From JACQXM01 sp964569425 (GTDB lineage: Bacteria; Planctomycetota; Phycisphaerae; UBA1845), in NCBI GenBank assembly GCA_964569425.1, contig CAZMVD010000064.1, positions 1-22,459 of the forward strand: a DNA stretch of 22,459 bases, in the 5' to 3' direction. Under the pieces are notes generated by a model. The model did no database searches. It saw only the letters and a program-made list of their open reading frames with translations, and was not told where the DNA came from. A program made the position numbers and the translations under genes. Below, piece by piece: positions 15,147 to 22,260 of the stretch; within the stretch, counting starts at the first letter, position 1, and every line of letters begins with the position of its first letter.

Positions 15147-18100
15147 ATGTCCGCTCCCCCCTTCGTCCATCTCCACCTGCACACCCACTACAGCCTGCTC
15201 GACGGCGCCACCCGCATCGAAGCGCTCATCGACCGCGCCAAACAGTGGAACATGCCCGCCGTCGCCGTCACCGACCACGGCAACCTCTACGGCGCCGTCG
15301 AGTTCTACGCCGCGGCGCGCAAGGCCGGCATCAAACCCATCATCGGCTGCGAAATGTACCTCGCCTCCGGCGACCGCCGCAGCCGCGACCCGCGCGAGGA
15401 CGGCGGCAAGGAGTCCTTCCACCTGCTCCTGCTGGCCATGAACCTCGAGGGCTACCGCAACCTCATCCGCCTTTCCTCCATCGGCTTCACCGAGGGCTTC
15501 TACCGCAAGCCGCGCATCGACAAGCAGGTCCTCCGCGAGTTCTCCGCGGGGCTGCTGTGCACCAGCACCTGCATCGGCGGCGAGATCCCCCAGGCCTTCC
15601 TCCACCGCGACCGCGCCGCCGCCGAAGAACTGGCCAAAACCTACCTCGACATCTTCGGCCCCGACCGCTTTTTCATCGAAATCCAGGACCACGGCATCGA
15701 CGAGCAGAAGACCCTCAACCCCGAACTCGTCGACACCGCCCAGCGGCTCGGCGTCGGACTCATCGCCACCAACGACGTCCACTACCTCGAACACGACGAC
15801 GTCGAAGCCCACGACGTCCTCTGCTGCATCAACACCGGCAAGCTGCTCTCCGAACCGGAGCGCTTCAAGTTCCCCACCGACCAGTTCTATTTCAAAAGTG
15901 CCGCCGAAATGGCCGCCCTGTTCCCCGACCGGCCCGAAGCACTCGCCAACACCCTCCGTGTCGCCGACCTGTGCAATCTCGAACTCGAACTCAACAAACG
16001 CCACGCGCCGGTCTTCCGCGTCCCCGAGTCCATCACCGACGACGCCGGCCGAACCCTCACCGACGCCGAATACCTCCGCAAGCTAGTCTACCAGGGCGCG
16101 CAACAGCGCTACGGCGAAATCACCGACGAACTCCGCGAGCGCATCGACTACGAACTCGGCGTCATCTCCGGCAAGGGATTCGCCAGCTACTTTCTCATCG
16201 TCTGGGACTGCGTCAACTTCGCCCGCCAGCAGGGCATCCCCATCGGCGCCCGCGGCAGCGGGTGCAGCTCCGTCGTCGCCTATTGCCTGTACATCAGCAC
16301 CCCCGAGCCCATCCGCTACGGCCTCTATTTCGAACGCTTCATGGACCCCGACCGCGACGAAATGCCCGACATCGACCTCGACATCTGCCAGAACGGCCGC
16401 GCCGCCGTCATCGACTACGTCCGCCGCAAGTACGGCCACGTCGCCCAGATCATCACCTTCGGCACCCTCAAGGCCAAGGCGGTCATCAAGGACGTCGCCC
16501 GCGTCCTCGGCCTCGGCTTTGAGCAAGCCAACAACCTCACCAAGCTCGTCCCCAGCGAACTCAAGATGACGCTCGACAAAGCGCTGGCCCAGGAGCCCGA
16601 ACTCAAAAAGCAGTACCACGCCGACCCCGTGGTCAAGCGCATCGTGGACATCGGCCGCCGCCTCGAAGGCGTGGCGCGCAACGCCGGCGTACACGCCGCC
16701 GGCGTGGTGGTCGCCGACCAGCCGTTGACGAACTTCCTTCCCCTGTGCAAGGCCGCCGGACACGACACCGTCGTCACCCAGTTCGACGGCCCCACCGTCG
16801 AGAAGGTCGGCCTGCTCAAGATGGACTTTCTCGGCCTGCGCACCCTCACCATCCTGGAACGGGCCCGCCAACTGGCCGAGCAATCCACCGGAAAACCCAT
16901 CGACCTCGAACGGCTCGACCTCGCCGACCCCCGCGTCTACGAACTCTTCGCCCGCGGCGACACCAAGGGCGTTTTCCAGTTTGAATCCGGCGGCATGCGC
17001 GACGTCATCATGCGCATGAAACCCAACCGCATTGAAGACCTCATCGCCGCCAACGCCCTGTTCCGCCCCGGGCCCATGGAGTACATCCCCGACTACGTCG
17101 CGCGCAAGCACGGCGCCCGCTGGACCACCCCGCACCCGATCATGTCCGAAGTACTCGCCGAAACCTACGGCATCATGGTCTACCAGGAACAGGTTTCGCG
17201 CGTCGTCAACCGCCTCGGCGGCATCGAACTCAAGGCCGCCTTTCGCCTCGCCAAGGCCATCAGCAAGAAAAAAACCGACATGATCGAGGCCATGCGCGCC
17301 CCCTTCCTCGACGGCTGTGCCGCCAACGGCGTCGCCCGCGAGACGGCCAACCAGGTCTTCGAAGATATCCTCAAGTTCGGCGGCTACGCCTTCAACAAGG
17401 CCCACTCCACCGGCTATGCCCTCGTCGCCTACCAGACCGCGTGGATGAAGACCTACTACCCCGTCGAGTTCATGGCCGCGCTCATGACCTTCGAAATGGG
17501 CAGCATCGAAAAAGTCGCCGAGTACCGCGAAGAATGCCGCGAAATGGGCATCGCCCTCGAACCCCCCAGCATCAACGCCTCCGACCTCGACTTCATCGTC
17601 GAGGGCGCCGCCAGGGGACCGTCAACGGACACCGCCCCGCGCCGCGCCATCCGCTTCGGACTCGGCGCCATCAAGGGCGTGGGCGCCAAGGCCGTCGCCG
17701 CCATCGTCGACGAACGCCGCCGCGGCGGACCCTACCGCAGCCTCTTCGACTTCTGCGAACGCGTCGACCTCACCCTCCTCAACCGCGGCACCCTCGAAGC
17801 CCTCATCTGCGCCGGCGCCTTCGACATTACCGGCGCCATGCGCCGCGCCATGGTCGATGCCTTGGAACGCGCCATCACCGCCGGTCAGGGCACCCAGCGC
17901 GACCGCCGCGCCGGACAGCTCGGCCTCTTCGGCGCCCCCGACGACGACGCCCCCGCCCTCGCCGCCGAGCCGCACCTCTCTACCGCTGAATGGACCGAAG
18001 CCGAAATGCTCGCCCGCGAAAAAGCCGTCCTCGGCTTCTACATCACCAAACACCCGCTCACCGCCCACGAACGCCTGCTCACCGCCTGCGCCAGCGCCGC

Positions 18101-18695
18101 CACCGTCGATCTCGCTCGCAAAAAAGACGGCGAACCCGTCGTCCTCGGCGGCATGATCACCGGCATCCGCACCGTCGTCTCGCGCAACGGCCGCAACGCC
18201 GGCCAGCAGATGGGCATCGTCACCCTCGAAGACCTCAAGGGCCGCATCGAAGCCGTCGTCTTTCCCAAAAACCTCACCACCTACCGCGCCCTCCTCGCCC
18301 CCGACGCTATCGTCTTTCTCGAAGGCCAGGTAGACCGCAAGCGCGAAGAGCCCTCCCTCCGCGTCGCCCGCGTCGTCCCGCGCGAGGCCGCGGCCACCAC
18401 CTTCGCCCGCGGCCTCATCCTCCAGATCACCCCCGAAACCGACCTGGACAAGCTCGCGCAAGTGCTCCGCGCCCACCGCGGCGAAAACGCCGACTGCCGC
18501 GTCTACCTCAGCGTCGAAACCGCCGACCGCCTGACGGCCCAGGTGGAATCCTCCTACTTACGCGTGGAAGTGAACGACGTGCTCCTCTCCGCCCTCGCCG
18601 CGCTCCTCGGCCCCGCCGCCCTCACCCTCCTCAGCGCCACCCGCCGCGAAATCCCCTTCACCCCCCCGGCCCTCCTGCCGGTCGCGGGTATGTAA
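15147..18695 (+). CDS. dnaE: DNA polymerase III alpha subunit
   Basis: 1182 residues from ATG 15147; ATG 15123 would add eight. 15147 is preferred because GAAGGGAA precedes it and DnaE proteins usually begin just before the PHP motif. Domains: PHP (VHLHLHTHYSLLDG at 7-20, to about 280); palm/fingers with PDIDLD (407-412), giving catalytic D410 and D412, and KMDFLGLRTL with D560; GVHAAGVVV, FQFESGGMRDVIM and AFNKAHSTGYA; helix-hairpin-helix around FGLGAIKGVGAKA; an internal beta-clamp-binding motif QLGLF (924-928); an OB-fold (about 990-1070). This is the replicative DnaE1 type. Third codon positions are strongly C-rich and G-poor, unlike mnmE on the same strand. No other replication gene is adjacent. 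Confidence 0.97.
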   Translation: MSAPPFVHLHLHTHYSLLDGATRIEALIDRAKQWNMPAVAVTDHGNLYGAVEFYAAARKAGIKPIIGCEMYLASGDRRSRDPREDGGKESFHLLLLAMNLEGYRNLIRLSSIGFTEGFYRKPRIDKQVLREFSAGLLCTSTCIGGEIPQAFLHRDRAAAEELAKTYLDIFGPDRFFIEIQDHGIDEQKTLNPELVDTAQRLGVGLIATNDVHYLEHDDVEAHDVLCCINTGKLLSEPERFKFPTDQFYFKSAAEMAALFPDRPEALANTLRVADLCNLELELNKRHAPVFRVPESITDDAGRTLTDAEYLRKLVYQGAQQRYGEITDELRERIDYELGVISGKGFASYFLIVWDCVNFARQQGIPIGARGSGCSSVVAYCLYISTPEPIRYGLYFERFMDPDRDEMPDIDLDICQNGRAAVIDYVRRKYGHVAQIITFGTLKAKAVIKDVARVLGLGFEQANNLTKLVPSELKMTLDKALAQEPELKKQYHADPVVKRIVDIGRRLEGVARNAGVHAAGVVVADQPLTNFLPLCKAAGHDTVVTQFDGPTVEKVGLLKMDFLGLRTLTILERARQLAEQSTGKPIDLERLDLADPRVYELFARGDTKGVFQFESGGMRDVIMRMKPNRIEDLIAANALFRPGPMEYIPDYVARKHGARWTTPHPIMSEVLAETYGIMVYQEQVSRVVNRLGGIELKAAFRLAKAISKKKTDMIEAMRAPFLDGCAANGVARETANQVFEDILKFGGYAFNKAHSTGYALVAYQTAWMKTYYPVEFMAALMTFEMGSIEKVAEYREECREMGIALEPPSINASDLDFIVEGAARGPSTDTAPRRAIRFGLGAIKGVGAKAVAAIVDERRRGGPYRSLFDFCERVDLTLLNRGTLEALICAGAFDITGAMRRAMVDALERAITAGQGTQRDRRAGQLGLFGAPDDDAPALAAEPHLSTAEWTEAEMLAREKAVLGFYITKHPLTAHERLLTACASAATVDLARKKDGEPVVLGGMITGIRTVVSRNGRNAGQQMGIVTLEDLKGRIEAVVFPKNLTTYRALLAPDAIVFLEGQVDRKREEPSLRVARVVPREAAATTFARGLILQITPETDLDKLAQVLRAHRGENADCRVYLSVETADRLTAQVESSYLRVEVNDVLLSALAALLGPAALTLLSATRREIPFTPPALLPVAGM

Positions 18696-18721
18696 AACCG
18701 CGCACGGAATGTGGGGCGGAT

Positions 18722-18746
18722 GGTGGGGCGGGCGTCCCTGCCCACC
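18722..18746. repeat. GC-rich hairpin just after dnaE
   Basis: GGTGGGGCGGG (18722-18732) pairs with CCCTGCCCACC (18736-18746) with two mismatches around a CGT loop. It starts 27 bases after the dnaE stop. It may act as a 3' end for dnaE mRNA, but there is no T-run; the shape also fits a dispersed repeat. Confidence 0.5.
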
Positions 18747-18826
18747 AATCCCCTGCCGGAACGCAGCCTTCGTGCCGTCGGACCATATTGCGCGCGTGCG
18801 CAAAATGGTCGACCTAGGTGCACCCA

Positions 18827-18857
18827 GGTAAGGCAGATGCTCGCACCTGCCTTTACC
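18827..18857. repeat. imperfect hairpin
   Basis: GGTAAGGCAGATG (18827-18839) pairs with CACCTGCCTTTACC (18844-18857) with one bulge and one mismatch around a CTCG loop. Not tied to any gene end. Probably a member of the intergenic palindrome class seen further downstream. Confidence 0.45.
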
Positions 18858-19166
18858 ATCCTCGCCGAGTGGTACTCCGACGGGGCGGGTGGAACGCATA
18901 GGGAGCAAGATGAAAAGGCACATTCTCCGCGAACGCGCACGTTTTTGTTGCTGGACCACTTTACGGGCGCCTTTGCTGCTTGGGCGATACGCGCTCGGCC
19001 GGGTTGGTCGTGTTCGCGTTAAGGTCGGGCGGAGGGCGGACGGTCCTACGAAGTTAAGCCCGTGGCGCTGGGAATGATCTTCCACGGCCGGCCCGGCGCA
19101 CACCGCGCCACCCCGCCGCGAACCCGAGTGGATCGGCCACCTCGTGTTTTTTTCCGGTCCTCCACA

Positions 19167-19380
19167 TCAACCCCACTGGGATTACCGATCCAAGCCCAAG
19201 GTTGCGGCAGGTGTCCTCCATTTCAATCCCAACGGGATATATGGATCATAGCCCAAGAACCTCGCGTGCGACCCGGGCATTCACGATATCAATCCCAACG
19301 GGATAACGGATCATACCCCAAATACCTGGCGTGCGACCCGGGCAGTCACGATATCAATCCCAACGGGACTATGGATCATA
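19167..19380 (+). repeat. tandem array of four related units with a TCAA-(T/C)CCC-A-(A/C)-(C/T)-GGGA core
   Basis: Units begin at 19167, 19223, 19289 and 19354, a spacing of 56, 66 and 65 bases. Each starts with a small hairpin (ATCCC-AAC-GGGAT in the clearest copies) followed by GGATCATAGCCCAA or a close variant. The second and third units also share CGTGCGACCCGGGCA and TCACGATA. The first unit is the most diverged. Because the stretches between cores are themselves similar, this is a tandem repeat and not a CRISPR array. Confidence 0.8.
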
Positions 19381-19381
19381 G

Positions 19382-19412
19382 CCCAAGGTTGCGGCGCCGC
19401 CGCTACCTTGGG
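19382..19412. repeat. long palindrome closing the tandem array
   Basis: CCCAAGGTTGCGGCG (19382-19396) and CGCCGCTACCTTGGG (19398-19412) are complementary over 15 bases with a single T-T mismatch. It directly follows the fourth tandem unit, so the full element appears to be small hairpin, short linker, large hairpin. Confidence 0.8.
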
Positions 19413-19433
19413 TGGATCGGCGCCGTACCCGCC

Positions 19434-19587
19434 CAACCCCAACGGGGTTGCGGCCAGTGCCCTCGCCGGGCGCCATCCGGACTCGCAGCCTCCGCAACTC
19501 CTTCGGAGTAGTACGTGACCGCCCCCGCCGACCCTGGGTAGCCGCGACGCGGCAACCCAGGGCTCCATTCCGCAACGCCTTTGGCGT
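19434..19587. repeat. further palindromic units, partly in inverted orientation
   Basis: In order: small hairpin CAACCCC-AAC-GGGGTTG (19434-19450); small hairpin ACTCC-TTC-GGAGT (19497-19509); large hairpin CCCTGGGTAGCCGCG (19532-19546) with CGCGGCAACCCAGGG (19548-19562), one mismatch; small hairpin ACGCC-TTT-GGCGT (19575-19587). The large hairpin is the reverse orientation of the one at 19382-19412, since its TTGC side is on the opposite arm. Same element family, diverged copies. Confidence 0.75.
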
Positions 19588-19630
19588 ACCGACGGCCACG
19601 ACCATCCCGCCCCGCGGACCGTTATTACGC

Positions 19631-19658
19631 TTGCCACCGGCCGCCTTTGGACTATACT
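19631..19658 (+). promoter_or_regulatory. strong-looking promoter with no leader
   Basis: -35 TTGCCA (19631-19636), 16-base spacer, -10 TATACT (19653-19658); each box differs from consensus at one position. The expected start of transcription coincides with an ATG at 19666, so an mRNA from here would be leaderless for the small ORF at 19666-19818. It could also contribute to the AbiJ-like gene downstream. Confidence 0.5.
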
Positions 19659-19665
19659 CCCGAAC

Positions 19666-19818
19666 ATGTACCGACTCGGGGCGTTCTTCGACAAGTCGTT
19701 CTCAAGGGGAGTTGCTTTCATTTGGATCCTCTTCGGCTACTTCTGGCTCACGAGAAACGCGGCCAGCTTTGTCGCAGTCGGCAAAGGCCCCACGGATATG
19801 GGTGCGTTGCCGTGTTAG
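19666..19818 (+). CDS. possible small membrane protein, 50 residues
   Basis: Hypothetical. ATG at 19666, stop TAG at 19816-19818. The sequence has one likely transmembrane segment (GVAFIWILFGYFWLT, 15-29) flanked by Lys and Arg, then a short polar tail ending GALPC. It begins at the predicted transcription start of a good promoter, so translation would be leaderless; there is no ribosome binding site. No family is recognised. It may be a real small membrane protein of the accessory module, or a chance frame behind a promoter that serves the AbiJ-like gene. Confidence 0.3.
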   Translation: MYRLGAFFDKSFSRGVAFIWILFGYFWLTRNAASFVAVGKGPTDMGALPC

Positions 19819-19926
19819 GAGAACGTTTGCGTGTAGGACTTGCGCTTGCAGCTTATGGGCCCCGGTAGCCGAGCCCTCGAGAGAATGTTGAGCTGTGCAG
19901 TCAAACAGGCGGCCCTCTTCGGTGAC

Positions 19927-19955
19927 TTGACAGGCGTTGGAGGCGTTCTTCCAAT
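19927..19955 (+). promoter_or_regulatory. candidate promoter for the AbiJ-like gene
   Basis: Perfect -35 TTGACA (19927-19932), 17-base spacer, -10 TCCAAT (19950-19955). The spacer contains a short direct repeat (GGCGTTGGAGGCGTT). Transcription near 19962 gives a leader of about 46 bases to ATG 20008. Confidence 0.45.
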
Positions 19956-20007
19956 TACACGTTCGCCCACGTCGCTGTGCTGGGGTCTTTGGTCGACAGA
20001 GGAAAGT

Positions 20008-20919
20008 ATGGCGGGTTCACAACAAGTCCCCTTCTCAGCGCGCAATCGAGGACCGCATCGCCAGATCGATAGCGAGTTTCCGAAGAGCGCCGTAAATGGC
20101 CTCATGCATCTGCTTGTCGACCTCGAGTCAAAGAACTACGTCGCTGGTTGGCCAGCAATCTCCAAAGAATTACGGCGAATCGCACGACTACCGCCAGTTG
20201 AGTATGACGCGTCTTCAGTTTCGCGTTCGCGTAACGCAAGGAAGGACGCTGAGCAAGCGCTCAACTTACTCGGATGGGAGAAGGCATACGACTTTTGTGA
20301 GCGATTGTACGGTCACCTTGCGCAAGAGGTCGGGTACTACCCTGACCAAGATCAATACACGGTACAGACCTCTCGCGGAGAAGTCCGGACGTTCATTGCA
20401 GATGAACTTCAGAGGCTCCTCATCGAAGAGAACCTCGCTTTCGAATTCTCGGATGGCGTTGTTCGAAGGCGCGGTCGAAAGCACACCGATGAGGTGTCTA
20501 CCAGGGCTAAGGTGGTTCTCGGCGATCCACGTCTCTCCAGTGCACGCGAGCACTATGACAAAGCACTTCGCTTCTTTCGAAACCCCACGAAGCCAGACTT
20601 TGAGAATACAGTGAAAGAAGCCGTTTGCGCTGTTGAAGCGGCCGGTAAGGTACTCTTCCCAGGGGCAAAGGCTGCCACGCTAGGCGACTTAGCAAAGTGG
20701 CTCGCCACATGCGCCGATCTTTCCGTTCCGAAAGCACTCTGCCAGACCATCACAGGCGTGTACGCTTTCCGAAGCGGCGGTGACGGCGTGGGGCACGGGG
20801 GCGCAACTGGGGGCATCGCAACCGGGCATGTTGCCGAGTACATACTCGGGGTTTGCGCGTCTCAGATCATCTACCTAGTGGACATCGCAAACGAGCAGGA
20901 AGCCGATGTGCCTTTCTAG
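20008..20919 (+). CDS. AbiJ-like abortive infection protein (AbiJ-NTD4 type)
   Basis: 303 residues from ATG 20008, chosen because GAGG lies 5 bases upstream and the conserved part begins at once; the frame is open back to 19840 but that part looks non-coding. From memory of the family: PFSARN at 8-13 matches the PFS-R opening of AbiJ N-terminal domain 4, and WEKAYDFCERLY (90-101) matches its W-K-YD-E-LY block. The C-terminal half, HYDKALRFFRNPTKPDFENT then VKEAVCAVEAAGK (202-214), TLGDLAKWL, and a Gly/His-rich R255...GHG segment followed by ILGVCASQIIYLVD, matches the C-terminal domain of the same proteins. Related domains are found in anti-phage abortive-infection genes; activity and trigger unknown. 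GC is lower than in the neighbourhood (30 of 60 at 20401-20460 versus 41 of 60 at 15181-15240), which suggests transfer. Confidence 0.7.
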   Translation: MAGSQQVPFSARNRGPHRQIDSEFPKSAVNGLMHLLVDLESKNYVAGWPAISKELRRIARLPPVEYDASSVSRSRNARKDAEQALNLLGWEKAYDFCERLYGHLAQEVGYYPDQDQYTVQTSRGEVRTFIADELQRLLIEENLAFEFSDGVVRRRGRKHTDEVSTRAKVVLGDPRLSSAREHYDKALRFFRNPTKPDFENTVKEAVCAVEAAGKVLFPGAKAATLGDLAKWLATCADLSVPKALCQTITGVYAFRSGGDGVGHGGATGGIATGHVAEYILGVCASQIIYLVDIANEQEADVPF

Positions 20920-20922
20920 CAA

Positions 20923-20939
20923 TTGCGCAAAGTGGCCAG
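20923..20939. repeat. left copy of an imperfect direct repeat flanking the GIY-YIG gene
   Basis: TTGCGCAAAGTGGCCA, beginning 4 bases after the AbiJ-like stop codon. A related TTGCGCAAGTTGCCA lies at 21722-21736, 15 bases after the GIY-YIG gene stop. Each is followed by TGGC within a few bases. The core TTGCGCAA is palindromic. Chance similarity cannot be excluded. Confidence 0.35.
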
Positions 20940-20946
20940 GTGGCAT

Positions 20947-20965
20947 GGTCTGCCGCAGGCAGACC
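20947..20965. repeat. perfect 8-bp hairpin between the two defence-like genes
   Basis: GGTCTGCC (20947-20954), GCA loop, GGCAGACC (20958-20965). No T-run follows. It could stabilise or separate the AbiJ-like and GIY-YIG messages, or be another intergenic palindrome. The remainder of the 173-base gap holds no gene that can be supported. Confidence 0.5.
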
Positions 20966-21092
20966 GCGCTGGATGCGCTGTGGGATGCGGATCGAACAAC
21001 CGTCACCGCATTGGCCGCCCAGTTTGGTGCTGGCCGTCCGCGACAGACTTGCTTCCCAGGACCGTGCCACCCCGTTTCATGAGGATTTACCG

Positions 21093-21707
21093 ATGCCAGA
21101 CATTATCTACATCTTTACAAACGAGGCCATGCCGGGGCTAGTGAAAATCGGACAGACGATTGATAGCGTTGAGACGCGCCTAACACAATTGAGTGCGCAC
21201 ACCGGCGTCCCATTGCCATTCGAATGCTACTTTGCCGCCGAAATCGAGGATGCCGGGAAGCTCGAGCATCAACTGCACCAACTCTTTTCCGAAGCGCGCG
21301 TTAACCCGAGACGAGAGTTCTTCAAAGTCGACCCCGAGAAAGTCGTTCTAGCCATTAGCATTGGCAAATTCAAAGAAATCACTCCCGGAGATGCAACGGT
21401 CGAACAGGAGGAAAAAGCGGCCTTGGAAAGGGTCAAGGCCCGTCGTCCTCGCATCAAGTTTGAGGCAATAGGAATTAAACCTGGCGCAGTACTCACGTTT
21501 TCCCGCAATGAGTCGGTCACTGCCGCAGTCGTAGATGGAGGTAAGGTCAATCTCGAGGGCGAAATTCTCAGTCCGTCGGCGGCCGCGCTAAAAGTCCTGA
21601 ACCGGATGGGCTACAAGACGCCCACGGCCAGCGGATCGGAGTACTGGAAGTTCGAAGGTGAGCTACTGGACGAACGACGGCGACGGATTGAAGCCGAACA
21701 GTTCTAG
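21093..21707 (+). CDS. GIY-YIG (T5orf172-type) protein with C-terminal RAMA/DUF4357-like domain
   Basis: 204 residues from ATG 21093, with GAGGA 8 bases upstream; a longer frame from 20853 overlaps the AbiJ-like gene and is rejected. Residues 1-90 follow the T5orf172 branch of the GIY-YIG fold: IIYIFTN (4-10), GLVKIGQT (15-22), RLTQLSAHTGVPLPFE (29-44), LEHQLHQLF (57-65) and RREFFKVD (73-80), so the GIY and YIG motifs appear as IYI and VKIG. Arg29 and Glu58 are candidates for the catalytic pair. A charged linker leads to a small beta domain (about 127-190: GAVLTF, AAVVDGGKVNLEGEILSPSA, YWKFEGE) resembling RAMA/DUF4357 modules of restriction-modification proteins. Likely a nuclease or DNA-binding protein. 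GC is low in places (29 of 60 at 21301-21360). Confidence 0.75.
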   Translation: MPDIIYIFTNEAMPGLVKIGQTIDSVETRLTQLSAHTGVPLPFECYFAAEIEDAGKLEHQLHQLFSEARVNPRREFFKVDPEKVVLAISIGKFKEITPGDATVEQEEKAALERVKARRPRIKFEAIGIKPGAVLTFSRNESVTAAVVDGGKVNLEGEILSPSAAALKVLNRMGYKTPTASGSEYWKFEGELLDERRRRIEAEQF

Positions 21708-22260
21708 AAACTACCGAGGTTTTGCGCAAGTTGCCAAAAATGGCTAAGTGCTTATGGGGCAAGGAGTTCGGAGCGAAAATGGTTGCACCAAACTACGTGC
21801 GCTGCGCAAATAAGATGGGGAAGTTGGGCGGGCGGGAGAGAGGTTCGAGCGGCGGAGCGATCGAAGCGAGTTCGAACGAATTGTAGGCGTTTTTCCCTGC
21901 GAAGTCAACATTTCGGGATCGCCGGCGGGGCCGCGGGATTTCGGCAATCGGCAATAGTTTCGGCAATAAAACGGGGTCGAAAAATCGCTGAAGGTACGCT
22001 GTAACCGGCTGGGAAGCGTCGCGGCGGCGCGGCGATTATGGGTTGTTTGCGGGCTGTGAAAGGTTTTTGGTGCAATCGCAGAAAAGGAAAAAAGAGCAGG
22101 TTGCGCGAGCGCGCAAGATGGTTCGAGGGGGGATCGACGCCCGCTCGAAGAGGGCTCGCGGGGGAAGGAGGGATGCAGAATAGCGAATAGCGAATGGTGG
22201 AGTTGCGGCTGCGCCGCTGTTGCCTGGCGATGATGCGATGAGCCGCGCATGGGGGGCATG
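21708..22260. other. mostly non-coding stretch, AT-richer, with short repeats
   Basis: No gene is supported. A 48-codon plus-strand frame (21740-21886, starting MAKCLWGKEF) has no ribosome binding site or recognisable family and is left as a remote possibility. Short repeats: CGGCAAT three times near 21942-21968, GAATAGC in tandem near 22179-22195, and a TTGCGCGAGCGCGCAA inverted repeat near 22101. The 188-codon minus-strand frame (21744-22310) is low-complexity and looks non-coding. Confidence 0.4.
21722..21736. repeat. right copy of the direct repeat flanking the GIY-YIG gene
   Basis: TTGCGCAAGTTGCCA, related to the copy at 20923-20939 and 799 bases from it. Together they bracket the GIY-YIG gene and its upstream hairpin. 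Confidence 0.35.

Larger units (their letters stand above)
18696..19166. other. intergenic region downstream of dnaE with palindromes
   Basis: No gene is supported; the short open frames (for example 18711-19022) have no family resemblance. It contains two marked hairpins (18722-18746 and 18827-18857), a GGTCGACC palindrome and CCTAGGTGCACCCAGG near 18812-18826. Such compact GC-rich palindromes fit dispersed intergenic repeats. No tRNA, SRP or 6S RNA signature was recognised. Confidence 0.45.

Noticed and set aside
16083..17405. 440-codon minus-strand ORF
   Set aside because: Antisense shadow of dnaE caused by its strong third-position C bias.
18780..18870. SRP RNA-like sequence (AAGGCAGATG)
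   Set aside because: The conserved GGAAGGAAGCAGCC-type tetraloop region of SRP RNA is absent; only a hairpin is present.
19167..19380. CRISPR array
   Set aside because: Cores recur at 56-66 bases but the intervening sequences are also similar to each other, cores are short and variable, and there are no cas genes.
19840..20007. N-terminal 56-codon extension of the AbiJ-like gene
   Set aside because: The extension covers the candidate promoter, shows no family similarity, and a good ribosome binding site precedes the internal ATG at 20008.
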